Positions 1-7,826 of a DNA stretch of 64,000 nucleotides are shown one piece after another. The notes beneath the pieces were generated by a model, which worked only from the letters and a program-made list of their open reading frames with translations, was not told where the DNA came from and ran no database searches. The translations under genes and the position numbers were made by a program. The stretch is from contig NZ_JAMOIM010000006.1 in the NCBI RefSeq assembly GCF_026130545.1, positions 1 through 64,000 on the forward strand. Reading direction: 5' to 3'. Positions within the stretch are counted from its first letter, which is position 1, and every line of letters starts with the position of its first letter. This DNA comes from Lichenifustis flavocetrariae (GTDB lineage Bacteria > Pseudomonadota > Alphaproteobacteria > Rhizobiales > Beijerinckiaceae).

Positions 1-89
1 AAGCGGATATCCGCACCGTGGTCGACACGGCGCGTCTCCGGCCCGGCACCAACGCCTTTCAGGTCATTCTCCAGACCGTCAGCGCCTGA
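1..89 (+). CDS. C-terminal fragment of an unidentified protein
   Basis: An open frame enters from the left edge in the frame starting at base 3 and stops at the TGA at 87-89, giving about 28 residues that end in FQVILQTVSA. The stretch VDTARLRPGTNAF followed by hydrophobic alternation looks like the end of a beta-sandwich domain, but this is too little to name a family. An eroded ABC-permease sequence begins about 40 bases after the stop, so this may be the last intact gene before a decayed patch. It could also be a chance open frame. Confidence 0.35.
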   Translation, partial: ADIRTVVDTARLRPGTNAFQVILQTVSA

Positions 90-126
90 CCAGCCTCCAA
101 ATGGCCTGGGTAATTACAACCTGCCG

Positions 127-390
127 AGCTCAAAGCTCCTCATCAAAGTCGTGCTGCCATCGGCAATACCTTCGATCATCACGGGCATGCGGCTTGCGGC
201 CGCCTATTCCTTCCTGATGCTTGTGGTGTCGAAAATGATCGGCGAGACAGCGGTCTCGGCGACCTGATCGTCAACGCACAATATTGATGTGCATTCATCT
301 GCTCTACATGGGTGTGATCGTGCTCGCCCAGGTGGTTGTTTTGAGCAATTGGGGCTCGTTGACTTGGAACGACGCCTGACATCCTGGAAA
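127..390 (+). pseudogene. Relic of an ABC transporter permease (SsuC/TauC type)
   Basis: Conceptual translation must change frame three times to stay in one protein. Bases 127-246 encode LLIKVVLPSAIPSIITGMRL, the EAA-loop signature of nitrate/sulfonate/taurine permeases, then LMLVVSKMIGE. Bases 246-284 continue with DSGLGDLIVNAQY, bases 293-340 with IHLLYMGVIVLAQVVV, and bases 343-390 with EQLGLVDLERRLTSWK, the usual basic C-terminus of this family. Only the last third of a normal permease of about 260 residues remains and no intact frame or start exists. The partner ATPase and binding-protein genes are not visible. The family assignment rests on motif order seen directly. Confidence 0.7.
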
Positions 391-482
391 ACGGCTTCAA
401 ATTCGCGACTGACGACCCTTCTAAAGGGTGTCACGGTCAACCCCGATTTTTTTGGCCTGCGACGCCCAGTTTTGACCGGGAA

Positions 483-560
483 TGGCGCGCCCGACACGAT
501 TCGAACGGGTGGCCTCCACCTTCGGAGGGCAACGGTCCATCTACGCAGCCAGACGGGGAA
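483..560 (-). pseudogene. Degenerate tRNA-Arg(CCG)
   Basis: Read on the minus strand, the 3' half matches a tRNA closely: an anticodon loop CTCCGAA (anticodon CCG), a TTCGAAT T-loop, an acceptor strand CGGGCGC and an encoded CCA at 483-485. The T stem has one mismatch (ACCCG against CGTGT), the anticodon stem keeps only wobble pairs in its outer part, and the 5' acceptor strand and D arm no longer pair with the 3' side. It therefore looks like a decayed or truncated gene, or the 3' fragment left at an integration site. It lies about 90 bases from the ABC-permease relic. The rest of 391-721 shows no supported gene. Confidence 0.5.
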
Positions 561-721
561 TGGCCCCTCGACCAAGAGCAGGAATCGGGTTTTGCATGCC
601 GTGGTAACCACTCTGCAGCCGGCCGAGCTGCGCCAGCCTCCCCTCACTTACCCTCCTAAGGTGCGCACCAGGCTAAGGGCGCTGATTGCAGGGGCTTGAA
701 GGTGACCTGTGGGGCAGAGCT

Positions 722-1345
722 TCACCACAAGATGACCGGTGTCCGCCGCAACCAGGTGTCTGCCGTCAGTTGGTCGACAACGAACCGAGCGACATCGGCG
801 CGAGCTATCTTGCCACCGTTGACGCCCGCGAGGTCGGTGACGGCCCTGACGCTGCCACGACTTGGTCCATCGGTGAGCATCGCGGGTCGGACCACGACCC
901 AGTCGAGTGAAGTGGCGCGGATCGCAGCTTCCTGGCGGTTCTTGTCCTTGTAAGCCGGGCCGAGCAACAAAGGCTGGAAGAGCCGATCGAACACGAAGCC
1001 GCCGTGGCCGCGACTGTCCCCGACTCCGAGGGCGGAGATGCAGACCAGGCGGCGCACGCCGCCGCGCGTCATCTCCGCGACCAGCGCGCGTGTCGCCTCA
1101 GTCAGCAGGTTGACCTCGCGGAAGCCAATGCCGGTACCCAAAGCGCTGACGACGGCATCACAGCCGTCCAATGAGCGCCCGAGGATGTTCTCATTGCAGG
1201 CGTCACCCTCGATCAATACTGCTCCCGGCAGATCAGCGCGCGCCATCGAGCGAACCAGCGCCACGACGGAATGACCTTTCACCACAGCGTCGCGGACGAT
1301 CAGCCGTCCGGTTCCGCCCGTTGCTCCCAAAACAAAAACCTTCAT
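722..1345 (-). CDS. NAD(P)H-binding SDR-like protein
   Basis: A 207-residue Rossmann protein of the atypical short-chain dehydrogenase group (biliverdin-reductase-B or NmrA-like). The N-terminus MKVFVLGATGGTGRLIV carries the GxxGxxG dinucleotide loop at residues 7-13, and ALVRS follows the second strand as in NADP-binding members. The middle has a CISALGVGDS strand and a later WVVVRPAMLTDG, both usual for the family. The start at the second available Met is preferred because GAGG lies 8 bases upstream; the longer frame would add 13 unconserved residues. The substrate is unknown; flavin reduction or redox sensing is typical of relatives. The next gene on the same strand side, at 1543-2415, is a related but broken enzyme. 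Confidence 0.8.
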   Translation of the reverse strand: MKVFVLGATGGTGRLIVRDAVVKGHSVVALVRSMARADLPGAVLIEGDACNENILGRSLDGCDAVVSALGTGIGFREVNLLTEATRALVAEMTRGGVRRLVCISALGVGDSRGHGGFVFDRLFQPLLLGPAYKDKNRQEAAIRATSLDWVVVRPAMLTDGPSRGSVRAVTDLAGVNGGKIARADVARFVVDQLTADTWLRRTPVILW

Positions 1346-1542
1346 GTTTAACCTCGATCGCTTTTGGTGTTCGCCGCAGTTCACATCGACCGGGCTGTTT
1401 CAAACTCTCTCTGCCGGGATGGCGTGGTACATCAGCTGACGGTTGCGCCCTCAGGACGGCCGGCCGCGACGCATTCATTCAAAATCAGATGCGAATTTCT
1501 GCGAGCGGGCTCGAAGTCGCATCCCATCGCTGATCCGCGGAC

Positions 1543-2415
1543 CTACGCCTTGGCGGCCTTTTGGGCCGCCGCGAAGACATCGTGGGGGGACGTCGTGCCG
1601 GCGACGCGCTCCGTACCCTCGACCCCGAGATCCATCCAGCCCGCGTTGACGGCCTCAAACATCGCTTCGGCCGGTCCGGTCTGGCCCTTCGGAATGCCGA
1701 GCCGCTCGAACGATGCCGGCCACTCGGCCCGCGGGACGGCAAAGGCTTTGACGTCGAGCTTCATGACTTCACCCAATTGCGCAGCGACTTCGTCCGAGCT
1801 GACCATCGAACCGAGTTCGATGATCCGATGCCCCGACCAAGCCGGCCCGCTCAGAAGCGTTGCGACCTCGGCGCCAATGTCGGTGGTCGCGACCATGGTC
1901 GATTTCCGATTTGTCGGGTTGTAGTAGACGGGCAGCGTGCCGCCCTTGGCGACGTGCAAGCCGTAAAGGAAGTTTTCGAAGAACCCGCCGGCGCGCACGA
2001 AGGCGATTGGCGATGCCAAGTCATGCAAGCCTTGCTCCAGTAGCGCCAGCGCCGTGATCATCCCCAGCCCGCTGCTTCTGTTCGCCCCCATCGACGAGAG
2101 CGCGACGACCCGCGGCGGTGGCGCTTTGGTGAACGCCTCGACATAGTTCGCGATCACGCCCCTGGCTTCCTTGAAGTCGGGCGAGGGAGCCTAGACAGCC
2201 GGCAGCATGACAAACGCACCGTCGACGCCCTCAAGCGCGCGCTCGATGGCCACCGTGTCGTTCCAGTCGCCGTCGACCAGTTCGACACCTCGGTCCGCCC
2301 AGCTTGCCGCCTTCGCGCGGTCGCGGACCAGAGCGCGCACCGTCCTGCCATGCGCCAGCAAATGCCTTGCCGTCGCGCCGCCCACGTTTCCCGTGACTCC
2401 CATGACTAAAAACAT
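1543..2415 (-). pseudogene. NmrA-family NAD(P)-binding oxidoreductase broken by an amber codon
   Basis: The first 74 codons (2415 down to 2194) give MFLVMGVTGNVGGATARHLL with the GxxGxxG loop, and end at FVMLPAV followed by TAG at 2191-2193. The same frame then continues without a shift through APSPDFKEARGVIANY and VVALSSMGAN to 1543, about 290 codons in all, the usual length for NmrA/azoreductase-like proteins. The stop falls at a position where relatives have an ordinary residue in the loop before the fourth strand. The downstream piece has a Met (2157) but lacks the dinucleotide-binding loop. This is a recent nonsense mutation, a sequencing error, or (least likely) suppressed. The neighbours are another NAD(P)-binding gene and a DoxX gene on the same strand. 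Confidence 0.75.
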
Positions 2416-2457
2416 GTGTTTACTCCTGATGTGGGGCGGACACCGCCCCTGTTGGTT

Positions 2458-2880
2458 TCAGCGGATGAGCGGCAGAAGGGCCCGGATACGGGCGTCGCGC
2501 GCGTAGAGCCCGCCCCATGTCAGCGCGCCCAGAACCAAGGAAATGAGTTCCGGCGGCGATCCCAGCTCCCCGATGCGGAGATGGGCGCAGATGGCGCCGC
2601 CCAGAAAACCGGTCACCAGGATCGCGCCCAGGACGGCGGTGGCCGGCAGGGCGTAAAGGAGGGCGCAGGCGAGGACGATCGGACCCACGATACGGGTCAC
2701 GTCCATCGCGAACCCTGTCTCCTGCAGCATGCTCGCGATCTGCGTCGGCGCGAAAACCTGAATGGTCCCGTCTGCCGCCAGGGCGACAACGACAACGGCA
2801 CTCATGATCCGGCCAGCCCAAGGGGCGGGGTTCAAGGTCATGGTTTCCGGCGCCCGATGAAGGTTCATGGTTTCAGACAT
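2458..2880 (-). CDS. DoxX-like membrane protein
   Basis: A 140-residue protein with four hydrophobic segments (about residues 23-40, 63-82, 84-100 and 111-127) and the short loops typical of DoxX-like proteins; the segment AILVTGFLGGAICAHLRIGE resembles the conserved third helix and following polar turn of that family. It would sit in the inner membrane. Its biochemical role is not established; relatives are linked to thiol and sulfur redox stress. The chosen start (ATG at 2880) has GAGG 8-12 bases upstream, whereas the much longer frame that extends to 3318 overlaps the regulator gene on the other strand. It is divergent from the LysR gene, sharing a 124-base control region, so it is the likely target of that regulator. 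Confidence 0.75.
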   Translation of the reverse strand: MSETMNLHRAPETMTLNPAPWAGRIMSAVVVVALAADGTIQVFAPTQIASMLQETGFAMDVTRIVGPIVLACALLYALPATAVLGAILVTGFLGGAICAHLRIGELGSPPELISLVLGALTWGGLYARDARIRALLPLIR

Positions 2881-2967
2881 TTGGCGTCCTCTGAGGCGGT
2901 CACTTCTCTTGAGGCCCCTACTTACTGTTTCTCCTGGAGGTGATAAATGCTGATGTATTGAACGCAC

Positions 2968-2987
2968 TGTTCTTTCGTAGAAGAACA
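2968..2987. promoter_or_regulatory. Palindrome between DoxX and LysR genes
   Basis: A perfect inverted repeat with arms TGTTCTT and AAGAACA separated by six bases lies in the divergent intergenic region, 17 bases before the LysR start codon. LysR regulators usually bind such dyads upstream of their own gene and the divergent target, so this is inferred to be its operator. A small hairpin affecting the regulator leader is an alternative reading. Confidence 0.5.
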
Positions 2988-3004
2988 ATGGCCAGGGGGC
3001 GACA

Positions 3005-3910
3005 ATGCAGAACCTCGAACCCATCCTCATCTTCATAACGGTCGCGGACATGGAGAGCTTCACCCGCGCGGCCGATAGCCTGGGCATCCAGAAAGGAAGG
3101 GCCTCGACGGCCGTCCGGAAGCTGGAAGACGACCTCGGTGTCCGGCTCCTGCACCGGACGACGCGCAGCATGCAGCTGACGGAGGACGGACGCGCCTTCC
3201 GCGCCCGTGCTCGCGATCTGCTGGCTGAAGTCGATGACCTACACGCGATGTTCGCCGGCGACCGCGTGGCGCTTCGAGGGCGTCTACGAGTCGATTTGCC
3301 GACCGAGGTGGCGCGCACAACGATCGTGCCTGCGCTGCCGGATTTCCTGGCGGCTCACCCCGCGTTGGAGCTGGAGGTGTCGAGCACGGATCGGCAGGTC
3401 GATCTGGTTCAAGAGGGATTCGACTGTGTCTTGCGGCTTGGCCCCATCAAGGACGAGACGCTGGTGGCCCGCCCGCTTGGCAAGCTGCGCATGGTCAATG
3501 CTGCCAGTCCCGCTTATCTGGCGCGCCATGGCGTCCCTCGATCGCTGGACGATCTCCAGCGTCAGGACCATCGGACAATTCACTTTTCGACAATGCTGGG
3601 CGCAAGGCCCATCGGATGGGAATATCCGGACGCCGACGGCTACGCGACGCTTCAATTGCCTGGTGCATTGCATGTTAATAGCGCCCAGACCTACGAAGCC
3701 GCTGCCCTCGCCGGCCTTGGCCTGATTCAGGCCCCACTCATGGGGATAGGCCGATACCTAGAGAGCGGCGCGCTGGTGGAGGTCGTCCCCGAACTTCGTC
3801 GCCGGGCGCTAGACGTGTCCCTCGTCGTAGCGCATCGACGAAATCTGTCACGCCGAGTGCGCGCCTTTATGAAATGGACCGAAGATGTGCTGACGCCGTC
3901 TTTGGAATAG
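3005..3910 (+). CDS. LysR-family transcriptional regulator
   Basis: A 301-residue regulator of normal LysR length. Residues 1-60 form the winged helix-turn-helix, with FTRAADSLGIQKGRASTAVR as the recognition region followed by KLEDDLGVRLLHRTTRSMQLT. Residues from about 90 to 295 form the periplasmic-binding-protein-like effector domain, including the CVLRLGPIKDETLVARPLG strand. The subgroup resembles the CrgA/DmlR-like regulators that are often next to oxidoreductase or DoxX genes. AGGGGG lies just upstream of the ATG. The gene is divergent from the DoxX, NmrA and SDR genes, which are probable targets. The effector is unknown. Confidence 0.88.
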   Translation: MQNLEPILIFITVADMESFTRAADSLGIQKGRASTAVRKLEDDLGVRLLHRTTRSMQLTEDGRAFRARARDLLAEVDDLHAMFAGDRVALRGRLRVDLPTEVARTTIVPALPDFLAAHPALELEVSSTDRQVDLVQEGFDCVLRLGPIKDETLVARPLGKLRMVNAASPAYLARHGVPRSLDDLQRQDHRTIHFSTMLGARPIGWEYPDADGYATLQLPGALHVNSAQTYEAAALAGLGLIQAPLMGIGRYLESGALVEVVPELRRRALDVSLVVAHRRNLSRRVRAFMKWTEDVLTPSLE

Positions 3911-4365
3911 CGAAACGAACATAACTGTTCTGATATCGAAATAAACATTCCGAAATTATATCTGCCGATCGGCAGTCTGGCGGTCGATGGTGGACGTCGC
4001 GTGAAGGTTCGGATGGAACCTCATGCAGCGAGCCTGGGAACCAACCGCTCAATCAATCGCAAAAATCGGGTGTTGCGAGCCCCCACAACAGAATGGTCGT
4101 CAGAGGCCGGTCCTGAGCGTTGCGTCTACCACCGAGAGGACGTTTTCAGTTGCGCGGGCAGGATGTGAACTTACCCGGCGAGCATCCAGTATCGGATCTG
4201 GAACCGCTTTGGCGGCGGCAAGGCGGTAGTCGCTGCCATCCAAGCGGCCTTGGAACCGGCCTCATCGGCACGCCAGAGCACGCCCAAGCCGCACCCAGCT
4301 TTCGCTGAACTGCTTACATAGTGCTTACATTTTTTTTATAGCCAGAATGTAATCGCCAAAAGCGA
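3911..4365. other. Gene-free stretch between LysR gene and tRNA-Gly terminator
   Basis: No convincing coding frame was found in this 455-base stretch. Just after the LysR stop the DNA is AT-rich compared with the surroundings, and a short T tract follows two direct copies of TGCTTACA near 4311-4330. Because the region lies at the 3' side of tRNA-Gly, a usual integration point, it could hold a remnant of a mobile element, but no copy of the tRNA end and no integrase was seen. Confidence 0.4.
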
Positions 4366-4387
4366 AGGGCCGCCTTGCGGCGGCCCT
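4366..4387 (-). terminator. Terminator of tRNA-Gly
   Basis: A perfect 9-base-pair hairpin with arms AGGGCCGCC and GGCGGCCCT and a four-base loop lies 31 bases beyond the 3' end of the tRNA-Gly gene. On the minus strand it is followed by TCGCTTTT, which gives a modest U-rich tail. Confidence 0.7.
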
Positions 4388-4418
4388 GTCATAACGCTCT
4401 GATTTCCCTAAGGAAATT

Positions 4419-4493
4419 TGGAGCGGGCGAAGGGATTCGAACCCTCGACCCCAACCTTGGCAAGGTTGTGCTCTACCCCTGAGCTACACCCGC
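4419..4493 (-). tRNA. tRNA-Gly(GCC)
   Basis: An intact 75-base tRNA gene on the minus strand. The acceptor arms GCGGGTG and CGCCCGC pair with one G-T wobble, the anticodon stem AACCT/AGGTT flanks the loop TGCCAA with anticodon GCC, the T loop is TTCGAAT, and CCA is encoded at 4419-4421. It decodes GGC and GGT glycine codons. A clear hairpin terminator follows. tRNA-Gly genes are frequent integration sites, and the decayed accessory genes to its left are consistent with past insertion. Confidence 0.95.
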
Positions 4494-4843
4494 ATCCATC
4501 ACCGCCAAGCGGTGTGGAGGGTTCATAACGGATCCGGGGGAGATTGCAACCGTGGTCTCGCAAAAATCGGCAGGCGGCGACCGCGCAGGCTTGATCGTGA
4601 CGGCTTGGCTCTCATGGGGTCGCCTTGAACGTGGCTGCGCAGTGCGCGTCATCGGCGGCCATACACACTCCCGAATAGGGTCTTGCGACCTGTGCGGCGG
4701 CGTCCATGATCCGACCATTGCCGATACATCAAGATGTGGCAGGATCGATTTCGCCTTGAGAAAGCAAGATCGAGCGTGGCCTGTGGCCCGCAAGGCTGTT
4801 AGAGCGCTCGCGAACCGATGTCGGTTCGATATCGGAGATCTCG
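4494..4843. other. Gene-free stretch upstream of the RhtA-like exporter
   Basis: About 350 bases between the 5' end of tRNA-Gly and the exporter start. It must contain the promoter of the tRNA on the minus strand and of the exporter on the plus strand, but I see no clear consensus boxes. The open frames crossing it have no family resemblance and are read as chance frames in GC-rich DNA. Confidence 0.4.
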
Positions 4844-5719
4844 ATGATACGGCAGGGCGCCGGCGTGCAGGTGATGCCGCTGTGCTGCGTGGGACTGTCA
4901 GTCCTCTGTTTCCAGTTCGGGGCCGCGCTGGTGATGCCGCTTTTCGCCCTGGTGGGGCCGCAGGGAGCCTCGACGTTGCGATTGGGGCTTGCGGCCTGCG
5001 TGCTGAATGCCGTGGTGCGGCCCTGGCGCGTTCCGCTACGGCAGAGCGCGGCGCTTTGGACCATCGGCTACGGGCTTGGCCTCGCCGGCCTCAACCTGTT
5101 CTTCTACCTGGCGCTCCGCACGCTGCCGCTCGGGCTGACCGTGGCGGTCGAATTCCTGGGACCGCTGAGCCTGGCTGTCCTCTCGTCGCGACGCCGGATC
5201 GACCTTCTCTGGGCGGCCCTCGCCGGCGGCGGCATGCTGTGTTTGCTGCCGGTCGGCGGCTTCGGGCCGGCGCTCGATCCGGCGGGCCTCGGCTTCGCGA
5301 TATTGTCGGCCTTGAGCTGGATCGCCTATATCCTGTGCGGTCAGCGGGCCGGCGGTGCCGGTTTCGGATCTCGCACGGTGGCGCTTGGCGTGACGGTGGC
5401 AGCCCTGGTCGTGTTGCCCTTCGGACTCGCCCATGCGGGCCGGGACATGCTGCGCGGCGACGTGCTGCCCCTGGCGCTGGCCGTGGCCTTGGTGTCCGGC
5501 TGTGTGCCCTATGGGCTCGAAATGGTAGCCCTGAACCGGCTCCCGACCCGCGTCTTCGGCATTCTCATGAGCCTGGAACCGGCGGCCGGCGCGTTGTTCG
5601 GCTTTCTGATGCTCGGCCAACACCTGACCGCCCCGCAATTGTCCGCCATCGCGGCCGTGATGGCGGCCTCGGCGGGGTCGAGCCTGACGAGCGGATCGGG
5701 TGCCGTGGCGCAATCCTGA
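4844..5719 (+). CDS. RhtA-like EamA-family exporter
   Basis: A 291-residue inner-membrane protein with about ten hydrophobic segments in two EamA repeats. TLRLGLAACVLNAVVRPW and the ALRTLPLGLTVAVEFLGPL segment are typical of the RhtA (threonine/homoserine exporter) branch of the drug/metabolite transporters, as is the second-repeat VALNRLPTRVFGILMSLEPA. It is therefore inferred to export small amino acids or related metabolites driven by proton exchange; the substrate is not shown by sequence. The ATG at 4844 is used; an internal Met at residue 11 is possible. The next gene, an MFS exporter, begins within 20 bases, so the two are likely co-transcribed. Confidence 0.85.
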   Translation: MIRQGAGVQVMPLCCVGLSVLCFQFGAALVMPLFALVGPQGASTLRLGLAACVLNAVVRPWRVPLRQSAALWTIGYGLGLAGLNLFFYLALRTLPLGLTVAVEFLGPLSLAVLSSRRRIDLLWAALAGGGMLCLLPVGGFGPALDPAGLGFAILSALSWIAYILCGQRAGGAGFGSRTVALGVTVAALVVLPFGLAHAGRDMLRGDVLPLALAVALVSGCVPYGLEMVALNRLPTRVFGILMSLEPAAGALFGFLMLGQHLTAPQLSAIAAVMAASAGSSLTSGSGAVAQS

Positions 5720-5735
5720 CGGGACGATCGGACTT

Positions 5736-6989
5736 ATGACGCAGATCTCCAACCCCAGGGGCCTCGCGGCCGAGCTGGTCGATGCCGAGGCGCCGATGCG
5801 GCCGGAGCCGCCGGCGGCCACGCACGGCCTGCGTCGATTCAGCCTCGCCGTCAGCCTGGTTCTGGTGGCTTTCAATCTGCGCCCCTTGTTCTCGAGTCTT
5901 TCGGTGTTGCTGCCGGAAGTGCGGCAAGCCACCGCCGCCTCTCCGGCCATGGCCAGTCTGCTGACCACGACCCCGGTGCTCTGCCTCGGTCTGTTCGCGG
6001 CCGCGGCGCCGCGGGCCGCGCAGCGTTTCGGCGCCGAACGCACGATCCTGGCCCTTCTGCTCGTCCTGGCGGCCGGGACGGCATTGCGGGGCTGGGGCAC
6101 GCTGCCGGCCTTGCTGATCGGTTCCATCCTGGCCGGAGGCGCCATCGCGGTCGTCAACGTCCTGCTGCCCGGTCTCGTGAAACGCGACTTTCCCGACCGC
6201 GTCGCCACCCTGACGGCCTTCTACACGATGGCGCTCTCCGCCGGCGCGGCGGTCGCGGCCGGCGCCACGGTTCCGGTCGAGCGTTGGCTCGGCGTCTCCT
6301 GGACGGCCGCCCTCGGGATGTGGAGCCTCCCGGCGCTGGCGGTGGCGCTGCTCTGGCTTCCCCAGGCCCTCGGCCCGAAGCCGGCGTCGCGACCGCGGGC
6401 CGAGACGGCCGGATCGTTGCTGAAGCAGCCGCTCGCCTGGCAGGTGACCGGACTGATGGGGCTGCAATCTGCTCTCGCCTATTGCGTGTTCGGCTGGCTC
6501 GCGCCGCTGCTGCGCGCCCGCGGGCTCGATGCGACGACCGCCGGCTACGCCGTGTCATTTTCCGTCATCGTGCAGACAGTGGCGTGCCTGGGTGCGCCGG
6601 GCCTTGCCACGCGGGGCCGCAACCAGAGCCTCATCTCCGGGCTGCTTGCGGGATCCGCCGTCATCGGCTTCGTGGGTTGCCTGCTCGCACCTCTGTCGAC
6701 GGTCTGGATCTGGGCCGCGTTCCAGGGCCTGGGACAGGGTGGCCTCATCGCGGTCGCGCTGACCGTGATCGTGCTCCGCTCGCCGGATGCGCTGACGGCG
6801 GCGCGCATGTCGAGCATGGCGCAGAGCGTCGGCTATACGATGGCGGCCTTCGGGCCCCTCGCCATGGGGCTGATCTTCACCTCGACGGGACGTCCGGTCG
6901 ACACGCTCTGGCTCGTGATTCCGCTCGGGCTCGGGGTCGCGCTCGCCGGCTGGGGCGCGGGACGGGACAAAGTGCTTCGGTCTCGATAA
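5736..6989 (+). CDS. MFS transporter of the CynX/NimT group
   Basis: A 417-residue protein with about twelve membrane segments. The N-terminal FNLRPLFSSLSVLLPEVRQA and the segment GGAIAVVNVLLPGLVKRDFP are hallmarks of the CynX (cyanate) and NimT (2-nitroimidazole) transporters. The second half contains a QGLGQGG loop and GYTMAAFGPL. The ATG at 5736 is chosen, 16 bases after the preceding stop; a GTG at 5700 would overlap the upstream gene and add twelve residues unlike the family. No cyanase gene is nearby, so cyanate is not a safe substrate assignment. Probably in one transcript with the RhtA-like exporter. Confidence 0.85.
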   Translation: MTQISNPRGLAAELVDAEAPMRPEPPAATHGLRRFSLAVSLVLVAFNLRPLFSSLSVLLPEVRQATAASPAMASLLTTTPVLCLGLFAAAAPRAAQRFGAERTILALLLVLAAGTALRGWGTLPALLIGSILAGGAIAVVNVLLPGLVKRDFPDRVATLTAFYTMALSAGAAVAAGATVPVERWLGVSWTAALGMWSLPALAVALLWLPQALGPKPASRPRAETAGSLLKQPLAWQVTGLMGLQSALAYCVFGWLAPLLRARGLDATTAGYAVSFSVIVQTVACLGAPGLATRGRNQSLISGLLAGSAVIGFVGCLLAPLSTVWIWAAFQGLGQGGLIAVALTVIVLRSPDALTAARMSSMAQSVGYTMAAFGPLAMGLIFTSTGRPVDTLWLVIPLGLGVALAGWGAGRDKVLRSR

Positions 6990-7049
6990 ACAAGCTCCGC
7001 CCCAAACAGGTCCCGCGACCGCGTTCTCCCGCTCTTCAGGACAGCACCG

Positions 7050-7733
7050 ATGCTCGTCGATCTGACCCATGTGTTTCGCGAAAACATGCCAGGCTTCCGC
7101 CTGCGGAACGAGAGTGGCGAGCTGGTGGAATTCTCCGCGAGGATCAGGCCCTTCCTCACCCACGCGCAATCCGCGCCGAACTACGACAACAAGGCGTCGT
7201 TCGAAATCTCCGAGGTGCAGTTCCAGACGTCGATCGGCACCTATATGGACTCGCCGCGCCATCGCTTTCCCGACAAAGGCGACATCGCCACCCTCGCGCT
7301 GCCCCGGCTGGTGCTCGAAGGGGTCGTCATCGACGCCCGGCACGCCGAGCCCTCCCAGGGCCTGACACTCGCCGACGTGACGTTGCCCGAAACCCTCAAA
7401 GGCAAGGCCGTACTGGTCAATTTCGGATGGGATCGGTTCTGGGGCCAGGACACCTATTATCAGGTGCCCTATCTTGCGCGGGACGTCCTGGAACGTCTGA
7501 GAGCCGAGGGCATCGGATTGTTCGGCGTTGACACCATCAACGCCGACTGCATCACCGATCCTGAGCGGCCAGCCCATAGCTGGCTGCTTGCCGACGATAT
7601 CCTGATCGTCGAGAATTTGACGGGCTTGCATCTGTTGCACGGCCGGTCGTTTCGCTTCTTCTCGATTCCGATCCCGATCGAAGGGGCCGTCGCGTTTCCG
7701 GTGCGCGCCTTCGCCGAGCTGCGCGAGAGCTGA
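7050..7733 (+). CDS. Cyclase-family (kynurenine-formamidase-like) protein with altered metal site
   Basis: A 227-residue protein of the cyclase/KynB superfamily, which uses metal-bound water to hydrolyse formamides or close rings. It begins with MLVDLTHVFRENMPGF, the usual first strand, and contains FGWDRFWG and a late GVDTINAD as in relatives. The family motif HxGTHxDxPxH reads SIGTYMDSPRHRF here (residues about 65-77), so the first two histidines are Ser and Tyr while Asp and the last His remain. Members with this pattern exist, but the usual zinc pair cannot form in the same way. Activity and substrate are therefore uncertain. It follows the MFS gene by 60 bases and may be its metabolic partner. 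Confidence 0.75.
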   Translation: MLVDLTHVFRENMPGFRLRNESGELVEFSARIRPFLTHAQSAPNYDNKASFEISEVQFQTSIGTYMDSPRHRFPDKGDIATLALPRLVLEGVVIDARHAEPSQGLTLADVTLPETLKGKAVLVNFGWDRFWGQDTYYQVPYLARDVLERLRAEGIGLFGVDTINADCITDPERPAHSWLLADDILIVENLTGLHLLHGRSFRFFSIPIPIEGAVAFPVRAFAELRES

Positions 7734-7826
7734 TCGACCGCCCGAGCATCAAGGTCGCACCCCGTCCTCCAAACCTTGCCGTCCGCACCTCTCCTCCCTA
7801 GAACAAAGTGGAAACACAGGGATGAC

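Noticed and set aside
1-4493. Genomic island bounded by tRNA-Arg relic and tRNA-Gly
   Set aside because: No integrase, no direct repeat of the tRNA-Gly end and no clear composition shift were found, so it is only mentioned as a possibility.
5036-6208. A 390-codon minus-strand frame across the two exporter genes
   Set aside because: Spans two motif-complete plus-strand genes and has low-complexity Arg/Gln composition.
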